Positions 1 to 8,168 of a stretch of DNA of 64,000 bases are shown piece after piece; positions within the stretch are counted from its first letter, which is position 1; each line of letters begins with the position of its first letter. The notes under the pieces are model-generated. The model had not been told where the DNA came from and made no database searches. It worked only from the letters and a program-made list of their open reading frames with translations. Both the position numbers and the translations under genes were made by a program. This DNA comes from Streptomyces roseicoloratus (GTDB lineage: Bacteria; Actinomycetota; Actinomycetes; Streptomycetales; Streptomycetaceae), in assembly GCF_004117935.1 (NCBI RefSeq), contig NZ_SDOY01000092.1, positions 22,775 to 86,774 on the forward strand, read 5' to 3'.

Positions 1-297
1 ACCGTGACGACGATCCTCTTCCACAAGGGCCATCTGACCCGCGCAAGGGACGGCCGGATCTGGGTGTACCGGGCCGCCGGCACCCGCGAGGCCTACGCGG
101 CGGCGTTGATGGCGGACGGTCTCGACGCCAGCGAGGACCGGCCGGCCGCCCTCGCCGCCTTCGTCCGCGCTCTCGGCGAGAGCGAACTCGCGGCGCTGCG
201 GGAGGCCTTGAGCGAGCCGTTGACGGAGACGTCGAGCGAGGCGTTGAGCGAGACGTTGAGCGAGGCGTTGAGCGAGGCGTTGAGCGAGGCACCTTGA
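1..297 (+). CDS. BlaI/MecI-family repressor, C-terminal part (cut by window start)
   Basis: The frame is open from base 1 and starts mid-protein (TVTTILFHKGHLTR), so the 5' end lies outside the window. The visible 98 residues match the second half of a BlaI/MecI/CopY winged helix: the wing (HKGHLTRARDGRIWVYRAA) and then the dimerisation helices ending in AFVRALGESELAALREAL. Family members are small dimeric repressors of beta-lactamase, copper or protease operons, often paired with a membrane metalloprotease sensor. No sensor gene follows on this side. The C-terminus is extended by about 30 residues of repeated LSEA/LSET units, which the family does not need. Family assignment is fairly sure; the target is unknown. 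Confidence 0.75.
   Translation, partial: TVTTILFHKGHLTRARDGRIWVYRAAGTREAYAAALMADGLDASEDRPAALAAFVRALGESELAALREALSEPLTETSSEALSETLSEALSEALSEAP
205..288 (+). repeat. 12-bp in-frame tandem repeat at end of BlaI-like gene
   Basis: Seven 12-bp units related to GCGTTGAGCGAG run head to tail. The last four (241-288) differ by at most one base. They encode Leu-Ser-Glu-Ala/Thr repeats, an in-frame expansion of the C-terminal helix. Confidence 0.85.
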
Positions 298-377
298 CGC
301 CTCGCTGCCTTCGACAGGGGGCTGCCAGTCTCCGGAGAGGGGCCCGCCGTGCCGGGATCGTCTAGGGTCCTGATCTC

Positions 378-1232
378 ATGACGTCGTTCCTCCACCGGCC
401 GCTTCTTCCCTCCGATGACCTCCTTCACCGCTTGCGGACGTCCTTTCCCACCGCCGAGACCGAGCGGTCTGTGACCGCCGCGGGTGTCGAGGTCCTGGGC
501 GTCCGCGTGCCGCGAGAGCAGGCTCGTACGGTGTGGGAGGAGTGGCGCGGCAGGCATGACCGGATCGGTTGGTGGCCGTACGTCACGTTGAGCCCGCCGA
601 GTGAGGCGACGGAGTGGCACGATCATGCGGCGTGGGATGCCGGCGTGCTGGAGCGGTGGGTCGGCGAAGCCGCGTCTCAGGACCACGACGCGAAGGCGGC
701 GTCCATAGTGGTGTCGGCCTGCCGGTGGGCGGTGGAGGAAGTCGCCGACGTGGACGACGATGTCGACCTCTGGCGGTCCGACTACGACCCCGACCGGCTG
801 GCACCCCTACTCGCACCGGCCGTGGAGCGGCCGCTGCAGGGAGTGTCGCAGTGGGCGACCGGCACCCGGGACTTCTTCGAGAAGGACTGGCGGTGGGTGA
901 ATTTCGTGGCCGCGCGAGGCGGCTACGAGGTTCCGGTGCTTCTGCCGCGTGTCTACACGACGTGGGGCTGGGCCGGGTACGGCGACCGCGGCCTGACCCC
1001 CCTCGACACCTCCGCACTCCTGCGCCGCTGGCACGAGCGGTGGGGAGCCGAGCTCTTCTTCGCCGACGGCTCCTACCTGGAGCTGGCCGTCGACCGGCCG
1101 CCCCTGGACCCCCGGGGCGCCGCGCAGGCCGCCGCGGAGCTGCGCGCCTACTGCCACGACACGGTGGACGATGCGGTGAAGACCGGCGACACGATGGCAC
1201 GCTCGACGGTGTGGTCGCTCTGGTGGGACTGA
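378..1232 (+). CDS. DUF4253 domain protein
   Basis: This is a 284-residue soluble protein. The C-terminal third (about residues 180-280) has the DUF4253 pattern: VLLPRVYTTWGWAGYGDR, then LLRRWHERWGAELFFADGSY, then LELAVDRPP and an AYCHDT segment. The family is common in Streptomyces and has no established function; it is often found among toxin-immunity and SUKH-like proteins. The N-terminal two thirds are acidic and Trp-rich and match nothing I recognise. The ATG is preceded by CTAGGGT and has no clear Shine-Dalgarno. It stands alone, 80 bases after the BlaI-like gene. Family call probable; role unknown. Confidence 0.65.
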   Translation: MTSFLHRPLLPSDDLLHRLRTSFPTAETERSVTAAGVEVLGVRVPREQARTVWEEWRGRHDRIGWWPYVTLSPPSEATEWHDHAAWDAGVLERWVGEAASQDHDAKAASIVVSACRWAVEEVADVDDDVDLWRSDYDPDRLAPLLAPAVERPLQGVSQWATGTRDFFEKDWRWVNFVAARGGYEVPVLLPRVYTTWGWAGYGDRGLTPLDTSALLRRWHERWGAELFFADGSYLELAVDRPPLDPRGAAQAAAELRAYCHDTVDDAVKTGDTMARSTVWSLWWD

Positions 1233-1767
1233 ACCGGACCGCAGGCCCTCATGGGGCGGTACGCGGCTGACGGCCGCACAACGCCGCCTCGTCAGAGCGG
1301 CAGGTCCTCGGACGGGAAGCGGATCTTCGGGTCGCTCCTGCGGATCGTACCCGGATCGCGAACGCCCCCTGCGGGAAGCGTGGTCACGAGCGTCGACTGC
1401 CGCCTCGCCCAGCGGCCGGGCCGGCGTTTTGCCGTACGGCCGTTGCGTCGCCCGGCGCCCGGCGAGTCTCCGCCGCTGCGCCACACGCCGCCCGCTGGGA
1501 CGGCGTCCGTGACCGCGTGACCGCGTGGCTGTGTGCTGTGCTCGCGTGGTCGGGTGCTCGCATGGCCAGGTGGCCGGGTGGTCGCGTGGTCGGTCGTCAG
1601 GTGGTCGGGTCGCGTGACCTGAACCGGCCGGGATCCGGTCCGGTCACCGGCCGGGATCCGGTCCTCCGGCCACCGGCCGGGTGCCGGCGAGGCCGGCGCA
1701 AACGGCTCCCCGGTCGGGCGAATGTGGGGGCGCGGGTGTTGGCGCCCGGCGCGCGGGTGGTACGTCG
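1233..1767. other. 535-bp intergenic stretch with low-complexity repeats
   Basis: I see no credible gene here. Positions 1530-1615 are a G/T-rich low-complexity tract (GTGGTCGGGTGG variants). A 19-bp sequence, ACCGGCCGGGATCCGGTCC, occurs at 1623-1641 and again unchanged at 1646-1664, with a partial third copy at 1672-1681. The promoter of the downstream permease must lie near the end but is not obvious. Confidence 0.6.
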
Positions 1768-2901
1768 ATGGCCATGCAGCCAGGCTCGTCTCCCGCGGTC
1801 GCCCCCTTCCTTCGTACGGCCGCCGCCTACGCGTGGCGGCTGCTCGTCGTCGGCACGCTCGTCTATGCGGTGTTCGCACTGCTCGGGCGGTTCCACGAGA
1901 TCGGGGTGGCGCTCTTCCTGGGGCTGGTGATCACCGCCCTGCTGCGGCCGGTCGCGGACCTCGTCGCCCGGGGGCTGCCGCGCGGGGTGGCCGTGGCGCT
2001 GACGATGCTGGGCAGCATCGCGCTGGTCCTCGGCGTGCTGGCGATGGTCGGCGAGGCGGTGGCGAACGACCGGACGACGCTGGTGCGGGAGTTCAGGACC
2101 GGCATCGACCGGATCGAGCACTGGTTGGAGCGGCCGCCGTTCCGGCTGAATCCGGAGGCCCTGACGGACCTGCAGTCGCGGATCGGCCAGTTCCTCTCCA
2201 GCCACCGTTCCACCCTGGTCAGCGAGGCCGTGAGCGGTGCGCACCACCTCGTGGCGGTGCTGGCGACGCTGGCGCTGGCGCTGTTCTCGGCGGTCCTCTT
2301 CATCCACGCGGGCGACCGCCAGTGGGCCTGGTTCCGGGAGCAGTTGCCGGCTTCGGTACGGGGCCGGGTGGACGTCGGCGGGCGGGCGGCCTGGCGTACG
2401 TTCACCGGCTACACCCACGGGATCGTCCTCGTGGCGGCCACGAACGCCGTCCTGGTGGGGATCGCCCTGTGGCTGCTCGGGGTGCCACTGGCCGTGCCGC
2501 TCGCCCTGCTCGAGTTCGCCGCCGCCTTCATCCCGCTGATCGGCTCGCCGATCGCGCTGGCGGTCGCCGCGGTGGTCGCCCTGGCTGCCGAAGGGCCGCT
2601 GGTGGCGGCGATCGTGATCGCGCTGATCGTGGTGATCGGCCAGATCGAGGGGCATGTGCTGCATCCGCTGGTGATGAGCTGGGCCGTCCGGCTTCACCCG
2701 CTGGTGGTGGCGGTCTCGGTCGTCGCGGGTTCCATCGCCGCGGGCTTCGTCGGCGCGGTGGTGGCGGTGCCACTGGTGTCTGTGGTGTGGTCGGCGTACA
2801 CGGCACTGCGGGCGGCTCGCGAGACGGAACGGATCCTCGCGGAGGAGGGACCGGGCGCTCAGGGCGCGGCGGCCGCCCCTGACGCGCCGGACGGTCCCTG
2901 A
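1768..2901 (+). CDS. AI-2E family transporter (membrane permease)
   Basis: This is a 377-residue polytopic inner-membrane protein with about eight hydrophobic segments. It begins with a helix pair (LLVVGTLVYAVFALLG and VALFLGLVITALL), has a large soluble stretch in the middle, and ends in a dense helical block containing FIPLIGSPIALAV and PLVSVVWSAYTAL. That layout and the Pro-Leu-Ile-Gly segment are typical of the AI-2E/TqsA/PerM superfamily, whose members export small molecules or exchange Na+/H+; few substrates are proven. I start at ATG 1768; the frame is open further upstream but that part is Arg/Gly-rich and non-helical. Its last 43 bases overlap the converging EamA gene. Confidence 0.8.
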   Translation: MAMQPGSSPAVAPFLRTAAAYAWRLLVVGTLVYAVFALLGRFHEIGVALFLGLVITALLRPVADLVARGLPRGVAVALTMLGSIALVLGVLAMVGEAVANDRTTLVREFRTGIDRIEHWLERPPFRLNPEALTDLQSRIGQFLSSHRSTLVSEAVSGAHHLVAVLATLALALFSAVLFIHAGDRQWAWFREQLPASVRGRVDVGGRAAWRTFTGYTHGIVLVAATNAVLVGIALWLLGVPLAVPLALLEFAAAFIPLIGSPIALAVAAVVALAAEGPLVAAIVIALIVVIGQIEGHVLHPLVMSWAVRLHPLVVAVSVVAGSIAAGFVGAVVAVPLVSVVWSAYTALRAARETERILAEEGPGAQGAAAAPDAPDGP

Positions 2902-3821
2902 GGGCGTGAGGTCAGGATGCTGACGGCGTTGGCGGTGACGACGGCGGTGATCGCGGCGGCGTCGGCCCAGCCCAGTCGCTGCCCGAGGCCGATCCAGCCG
3001 ACCAGGGCGGCGAGCACGGGATTGACGCTCATGAAGAGGCCGAAGGCCGCCGGTGGCACATGGCGCAGGGTGAGGAGGTCCACGAGGTACGGGACGGCCG
3101 AGGAGAGCACCCCGGCGGTGACCGCGCAGCCGAACGCCGCGGTCGTCGGCGGATGGTGCAGCACGACGAGGACGCCGACGGGCAGGAACGTCAGCGCGGA
3201 CAATCCGGCCGCGGCGGCACTGCCCTGGGCCCCGGGGATCCGGCTGCCGACGATGCGGTTGAGCAGGATGTACGCGGCCCAGCAGGCGGCGCCCAGCAGG
3301 CCGAAACCCATGCCGGCGTAGTCGGTGGAAGGCTGCGGGCGCATGAGGGTGATCACGCCGGCGGCGGCGAGCACGGCGCAGGCGGCGTCGACGCGGCGGC
3401 GGGTGGCGGCGAGCGCGATGGCGAGCGGGCCGAGGAACTCCAGGGTCACGGCGAGCCCGAGGCCGACCCGGTCGATGGCCGTGTAAAGGGACAGGTTCAT
3501 GGTGCCGAAGACGACCGCGAGCAGGATCACCGGCCACCACTGGTGGCGGGTGAACGTGCGCAGCCGGGGCCGATCGACGGCGATGAGGACGAGCGCGGCG
3601 ACGTACTGGCGGACGGCGACGACGCCGACGGGGCCGAGAACGGGGAAGGCGAGCGAACCGGTGGCGGCACCGATCTGGTTGGACAGACCGCTGCCGAGCA
3701 TGGCTGCCACGCCGGTCGCGGAGGTGCGCGACGCGGACGCCGGCCCGGACGGCTGAGAGGACGGCCGCGACGTCGGCGAGGGCGGAGAGGCGGCGGAGGC
3801 GGGGGACGCGGCTGCGGGCAT
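2859..3821 (-). CDS. EamA/RhtA-type drug-metabolite exporter
   Basis: This is a 320-residue protein with ten predicted membrane segments in two EamA repeats, the usual size for the drug/metabolite transporter superfamily. The motifs ALEFLGPLAIALAA-like (TLEFLGPLAIALA) and SSAVPYLVDLLTLRHVPP resemble RhtA, the threonine/homoserine exporter. An upstream ATG (3845) would add eight residues, but only the ATG at 3821 has a GAGG element 11 bases ahead, so I prefer it. It is transcribed divergently from a LysR gene 70 bases away with a palindrome between them, a classic regulator-exporter pair. The tail overlaps the permease gene on the other strand. Confidence 0.85.
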   Translation of the reverse strand: MPAAASPASAASPPSPTSRPSSQPSGPASASRTSATGVAAMLGSGLSNQIGAATGSLAFPVLGPVGVVAVRQYVAALVLIAVDRPRLRTFTRHQWWPVILLAVVFGTMNLSLYTAIDRVGLGLAVTLEFLGPLAIALAATRRRVDAACAVLAAAGVITLMRPQPSTDYAGMGFGLLGAACWAAYILLNRIVGSRIPGAQGSAAAAGLSALTFLPVGVLVVLHHPPTTAAFGCAVTAGVLSSAVPYLVDLLTLRHVPPAAFGLFMSVNPVLAALVGWIGLGQRLGWADAAAITAVVTANAVSILTSRPQGPSGASGAAAAP

Positions 3822-3877
3822 GGCCCGATCGTCCTCGCCGCGCATGGTTGCGCAAAATGCATGACCGCATCCAGTCT

Positions 3878-3892
3878 ATACGCTGAGCGTAT
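3878..3892. promoter_or_regulatory. LysR-type operator (T-N11-A palindrome)
   Basis: ATACGC-TGA-GCGTAT is a perfect 15-bp inverted repeat and contains T-N11-A, the LysR-family binding core. It overlaps the first two bases of the LysR start codon and lies 57 bases upstream of the divergent exporter ATG. This suggests autorepression plus exporter control. Confidence 0.7.
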
Positions 3893-4745
3893 GGATGTGG
3901 AACTGCGCCAGCTGCGCTGCCTGGTGGCGATCGTCGACGAGGGCGGCTTCACGGATGCCGCGCTCACGCTCGGCGTTTCCCAGGCCGCCGTGTCCCGCAC
4001 CCTCGCCTCGCTCGAACGAGCCCTCGGCGTCCGGCTGTTGCGGCGCACCTCGCGGTCGGTGACGCCGACGGCTACCGGTGCCCGGGTGGTGGCGCACGCC
4101 CGCCGGGTGCTGGCCGAGGCGGAGGAACTGCTCCGGGTGGCGGCGTCGACGGAGGGCGCGCTGCGGATCGGCTACGCGTGGTCGGCCCTCGGCCGGCACA
4201 CGCCCGCCTTCCAGCGCCGGTGGGCCGCCGCGCACCCCGGTACGGAGCTGCACTTGGTGCGGGTGAACTCGCCGACCGCCGGCCTCGCCGAAGGCTCGTG
4301 CGACCTGGCGGTGCTGCGCCGGCCTCTGGACGACCGGCGGTTCGACTCGGCGATCGTGGGGCTCGAGCGGCGGCTGTGCGCCATGGCCGCCGACGATCCG
4401 CTGGCCAGGCGCCGCTCGGTGCGGCTGGCGGACCTCAGCGGGCACACGCTGCTGATCGACCGGCGGACCGGCACCACCACGCCGGAGCTGTGGCCGCCGG
4501 ACTCCCGGCCGGCGACGGAGGAGACGTACGACGTGGACGACTGGCTGACGGCGATCTCCACCGGCCGCCGGATCGGGATGAGCGCGGAGGCCACGGCCAG
4601 CCAGTACCGCAGGCCCGGCGTCGTCCACCGTCCGGTGCGCGACGCCGAACCGGTGGCCGTCCGCCTCGCCTGGTGGCGGGACGACCCGCATCCCGCCGCC
4701 CCGGCGGTGATCGAGCTGCTCACCGCGCTCTACCGCACCCCGTGA
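3891..4745 (+). CDS. LysR-family transcriptional regulator
   Basis: The protein has 284 residues. The N-terminal winged helix-turn-helix (about residues 1-60) reads ELRQLRCLVAIVDEGGFT, AALTLGVSQAAVSRTLASLE and RLLRRTSRSV, the canonical LysR DNA-binding domain. A periplasmic-binding-protein-like sensor domain follows from about residue 85 (GALRIGYAWSALG). The start is an ATG embedded in the operator, with no Shine-Dalgarno. Position and operator point to control of the divergent EamA exporter, probably induced by the exported amino acid or drug; the ligand cannot be read from sequence. Confidence 0.92.
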   Translation: MDVELRQLRCLVAIVDEGGFTDAALTLGVSQAAVSRTLASLERALGVRLLRRTSRSVTPTATGARVVAHARRVLAEAEELLRVAASTEGALRIGYAWSALGRHTPAFQRRWAAAHPGTELHLVRVNSPTAGLAEGSCDLAVLRRPLDDRRFDSAIVGLERRLCAMAADDPLARRRSVRLADLSGHTLLIDRRTGTTTPELWPPDSRPATEETYDVDDWLTAISTGRRIGMSAEATASQYRRPGVVHRPVRDAEPVAVRLAWWRDDPHPAAPAVIELLTALYRTP

Positions 4746-4878
4746 CGCTCCGGCGCGGGCCGGTCTCGCCGCGCGTCGGCGCCCGTGCGGGCGACGTCGG
4801 GTCGGACCGCACGGACGTCGGATCGTGGATCGGAGCGCGTGGACGCCGGCTGGCCCGCAGGGAGCGCGGAACCGTGGC

Positions 4879-6078
4879 TCAGATCGCGTGGGCCGCCCGC
4901 ATCTCCGCGACGGCAGCCGTGTCGTAGCCCAGTTCCGTCAGGATGCGCTCGGTGTGCTCGCCGACGCCGGGGACGGCGTCCATGCGCGGCCGTATGCCGC
5001 CGAGGTCGGCCGGCGGCAGCAGGGCCGGGACCTCGGTGCCGCCCGGGAGCCGCACGTCCCGCCAGCGGTCGCGGGCATCGAGCACCGGGTGGTCGAGGAA
5101 CTCCGCCATGTCGTTGACCCCGGCGTTGGCGATGCCGGCGTCGTCGAGGATCCTCCCGACGGCCGCGCTGTCGAGCTCGGTGAACCGCTCCGCCACCAGC
5201 GCGTCCAGCTCCGCGCGGTGGGCGACCCGGTCGGAGCCGGTGGCGAATCTCGGGTCAGTGACCAGTTCCGGCCGCTCCAGGAACCGCTCGCACAAGGCGG
5301 CCCATTCCCGCTCGTTCTGGATCGAGAACAGGACGTCCTTGCCGTCGGCGGCGGTGAAGGCGCCGTAGGGCGCGATCGTGGCGTGGCGGGTGCCGATGCG
5401 CGGGGGCTGCACGCCGCCGAACCGGGTGTAGTAGGCGGGCTGGTGCATCCATTCGGCGAGCGCTTCGAATAGGGAGACCTCGACGGGGCGGGCGGTGCCG
5501 GTGGTGGCGCGGGTGAACAAGGCGGTGAGGATGCCGCTGTAGAGGTACATGCCGCCGGCGATGTCGGCCACGGATATCCCGGCCCGGGCGGTGCCGTGCT
5601 CGTTGCCCGTCAGCGAGACCAGGCCGGCCTGGCACTGGACGAGCAGGTCGTAGGCCTTGCGGCCGGCCCAGGGGCCGCTGGTGCCGTAGCCGGAGAGGCC
5701 GGCCGCGATGAGCCGCGGGAAGCGCTCGGCGAGCGCCTCGGGGGCGAGACCGAGGCGGGCGGCGGCGCCGGGCGCCAGGTTCTGCACGAACACGTCCGCG
5801 TCGGCGAGCAGCCGCTCCAGTACCTCTCGTCCCGCGTCCGTCTTCAGGTCGAGCGTGATCGACTCCTTCGAGCGGTTGAGCCAGACGAAGTAGCTGGACT
5901 CTCCGTGCACGGTGGTGTCGTAGCGGCGTGCGAAGTCGCCGTCGCCCGGTCGCTCGACCTTGATCACCCGGGCGCCGAGGTCCGCCAGCTGACGGGTGGC
6001 GAAGGGCGCGGCCACCGCCTGTTCGAGACTGACGACGGTGATGCCGGAGAGCGGCAGGTCTGCGGGACGTCCGGTCAT
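4879..6078 (-). CDS. Class III CoA-transferase (CaiB/BaiF family)
   Basis: This 399-residue soluble enzyme has family III CoA-transferase landmarks: LSGITVVSLEQAVAAPFATR at the start, GARVIKVERPGDGDFAR, LNRSKESITLDLK, and the catalytic Asp in KAYDLLVQ (Asp144), then GVNDMAEFLDHP near the C-terminus. Such enzymes move CoA between a carboxylic acid and an acyl-CoA through an aspartyl-CoA anhydride (formyl-CoA, carnitine, succinyl-CoA:X). It lies 124 bases downstream of the PucR-type regulator and two genes after a 3-hydroxybutyrate dehydrogenase on the same strand, which suggests activation of a hydroxy-acid or ketone-body substrate. The substrate is not certain. Confidence 0.88.
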   Translation of the reverse strand: MTGRPADLPLSGITVVSLEQAVAAPFATRQLADLGARVIKVERPGDGDFARRYDTTVHGESSYFVWLNRSKESITLDLKTDAGREVLERLLADADVFVQNLAPGAAARLGLAPEALAERFPRLIAAGLSGYGTSGPWAGRKAYDLLVQCQAGLVSLTGNEHGTARAGISVADIAGGMYLYSGILTALFTRATTGTARPVEVSLFEALAEWMHQPAYYTRFGGVQPPRIGTRHATIAPYGAFTAADGKDVLFSIQNEREWAALCERFLERPELVTDPRFATGSDRVAHRAELDALVAERFTELDSAAVGRILDDAGIANAGVNDMAEFLDHPVLDARDRWRDVRLPGGTEVPALLPPADLGGIRPRMDAVPGVGEHTERILTELGYDTAAVAEMRAAHAI

Positions 6079-6202
6079 CGGGGTGTCCTCCTGGCGCCGC
6101 GGGATGCGGCACGGTGTGCGGTACGGCGGGCGTACGTGGGTGGGCGGGGTGCGGTACGAGCAGGTGTGCGGGTGTGCGCTGCGGGCACGCCGGCGGGCGC
6201 GG

Positions 6203-8098
6203 TCAGCGTATGACGGCCGCCGAGAGGGCGTGCAGCCGCAGGGCCAGCTGGATCTCCAGGGCGCGGGCCGGTGACTGCCAGTCGGGGCCGAGGAGCCGGC
6301 CGATCCGCTCGACGCGCTGCGCCACGGTGTTCACGTGGACGTGCAGGTCGTCCTTGGTGCGGGCGGGGCTCATGCCGCTGGCGAAGTAGGCGTCCATGGT
6401 GCGCACGAGGTCCGTGCCGCGGCGCCGGTCGTAGGCGATGACCTGGCCGATGGTGCGCTCCACGAAGCCCTCGATGTCGCCGGTGTCGGCGAGCAGCAGG
6501 CCGAGGAAGCCGAGGTCCTCGGCGGCGGCGCCTTCGCCCTGGCGGTGCAGCAGCCGCAGCGCCTCCAGGCAGCGGCGCGCCTCCCGGTAGGCCGGGGCGA
6601 CCCGGCCGGGGTGGGCGAGCGGGCCGGGGACGGGTGCGGAGGCGCCGACGGAGACGGGCTCGTGGAGCGCGCCGCCGAGGTGCTTGGCTGTCTGCCGGGC
6701 GAGTTCGGCGGCGCTCTCCCCCGGTCCGAGCGGCAGCAGCAGGACGGTGCCGCCGTCGCGCGCCGAGGCCAGGCCGTGGCGCGTCGCGGCCAGGTGCGAG
6801 GCCGCCGAGCGCAGCCGCTGCCGGTCCGCGCTCTCCCGTCCCTCGGCGTCCGGTGCGGTGCCGGCTCCGGCCCGGTCGATGCGGGCGGCGAGGACCACAT
6901 GGGGTGCGTCGGTGTCGGCGCCCAGCCGCGCGGCGCGCTCGCGCAGCAGGCGGCGGTCGCGGTCGGGCGCGTCGAGGAGGTCGTCGAGCAGTTCGCCGCG
7001 GACCCGCTGTTCGGCCTCGCCCGCGGAGCGGCGGGCGAGCAGCAGCAGGGAGGTCACGAGGGCGGCCCGCTCCAGGGTGCGCAGGTCGACGGGGTCGAGT
7101 CCGGGCCGGTCGTGGAGTACGAGGGCGCCGAGGGTCTCGCCGCCCGCGGAGACCGAGGCGATCCAGTCGTCGCCGTGCCGGGTGGCGTGGCCTTCGGAGG
7201 TTCTCGCGGGGCCGGGCGGCTCCTCGACGAAGTCGACGGTGCCGCCGAGGACTTCGGACACGGCCGCGGCCACGTCGTGGACGCCGCCGCCGCGCAGCAC
7301 GAGCTCGGTGAGCCGGTCGTGCACCTCCGAGGCGCGCTCGATGACGCCGCTGTGCTCGCGGATGATGCCGTTGGCCCGTTCCAGCTCGGCGAGGGCGGAG
7401 CGGGTCTCGGCGAGCAGGTTCGCGGTGTCGATGGCGACGGCGGCGTGCGCGGCGAAGGAGCCGAGCAGGGCGACCTGCTCGCGTTCGAAGACACGGGCAC
7501 GCCGGTCGGCGGCGAACAGCACGCCGATGACCTGGCTGCCGAGGGTGAGCGGCACGCCGAGGATCGCGACGAGGCCCTCGTCGCCGACCGCGCTGTCGAT
7601 GGCCTCGGTGTGCCGGAAGCGGGCGTCCTGGAAGTAGTCGTCGGTGACGTACGGCCGGGCGGTCTGGGCGACGAGCCCGCCGAGCCCCTCCCCCATGCCG
7701 AGTCTGACCTGCTGGAACCGGGCCGAGACCGAGCCCTCGGTGACCCGCATGTAGGTGTCGCCCCTGACCGGGTCGTTGAGGCTGAGGTAGGCGACCTCGG
7801 TGCCGAGCAGGGAACGGGCGCGCTGGACGATGGCGCGCAGCACGTCGTCGAGGTCGCGCAGGCCCGCGAGGTCGTGGGCGGTCTCGAAGAGCGCGGACAG
7901 CTCGGCCTCGCGCCGCCGCCGGCCCTCCAGCTCGGCCCGGACCCGCAGCGCGAGCTGTTTGGCCTGCTCGAGCCCGGCCAGCTCCTCGGGCCCCGCGCCG
8001 GTCGCGCGGGCGAGCAGCACGGGGCGGTCGTACGCCTCGGTCGCGGCGCCGCGGGCGAGGAGCTCCAGGTAGACGGCCTGTTCGTGGGTCATGGTCAC
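6203..8098 (-). CDS. GAF-domain PucR/CdaR-type transcriptional regulator
   Basis: The protein has 631 residues. After a short coiled N-terminus there is a GAF domain (about residues 70-230; LLGTEVAYLSLNDP, YVTDDYFQDARFRHT, GVPLTLGSQVIGVLFAADR). A central CdaR GGDEF-like region follows (about 370-510; REARRCLEALRLLHR). The C-terminal PucR helix-turn-helix reads DLVRTMDAYFASGMSPARTK and VHVNTVAQRVERIGRLLG. These regulators sense metabolites and control organic-acid or purine catabolism. The neighbours on the same strand are 3-hydroxybutyrate dehydrogenase upstream and a CoA-transferase downstream, so it probably controls this small pathway. Two perfect DnaA boxes lie just upstream. Confidence 0.88.
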   Translation of the reverse strand: MTMTHEQAVYLELLARGAATEAYDRPVLLARATGAGPEELAGLEQAKQLALRVRAELEGRRRREAELSALFETAHDLAGLRDLDDVLRAIVQRARSLLGTEVAYLSLNDPVRGDTYMRVTEGSVSARFQQVRLGMGEGLGGLVAQTARPYVTDDYFQDARFRHTEAIDSAVGDEGLVAILGVPLTLGSQVIGVLFAADRRARVFEREQVALLGSFAAHAAVAIDTANLLAETRSALAELERANGIIREHSGVIERASEVHDRLTELVLRGGGVHDVAAAVSEVLGGTVDFVEEPPGPARTSEGHATRHGDDWIASVSAGGETLGALVLHDRPGLDPVDLRTLERAALVTSLLLLARRSAGEAEQRVRGELLDDLLDAPDRDRRLLRERAARLGADTDAPHVVLAARIDRAGAGTAPDAEGRESADRQRLRSAASHLAATRHGLASARDGGTVLLLPLGPGESAAELARQTAKHLGGALHEPVSVGASAPVPGPLAHPGRVAPAYREARRCLEALRLLHRQGEGAAAEDLGFLGLLLADTGDIEGFVERTIGQVIAYDRRRGTDLVRTMDAYFASGMSPARTKDDLHVHVNTVAQRVERIGRLLGPDWQSPARALEIQLALRLHALSAAVIR

Positions 8099-8131
8099 AG
8101 GGATACCTGTCGTACGGGGGGTCGCACCAGT

Positions 8132-8157
8132 CCTGTGGACAACCGCCTGTGGACAAC
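8132..8157 (-). promoter_or_regulatory. Two tandem perfect DnaA boxes
   Basis: A 12-bp sequence CCTGTGGACAAC is repeated exactly with a 14-bp period (8132-8143 and 8146-8157). On the minus strand each contains TTGTCCACA, the consensus DnaA box of high-GC actinobacteria. They sit 36-58 bases upstream of the PucR-type start. Whether DnaA binds here is inference. Confidence 0.6.
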
Positions 8158-8168
8158 GGGAGCGGCGG

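Noticed and set aside
1597..3870. A long minus-strand frame across the permease and exporter genes
   Set aside because: It is Arg/Pro/His-rich with no domain, and covers the exporter in the wrong frame.
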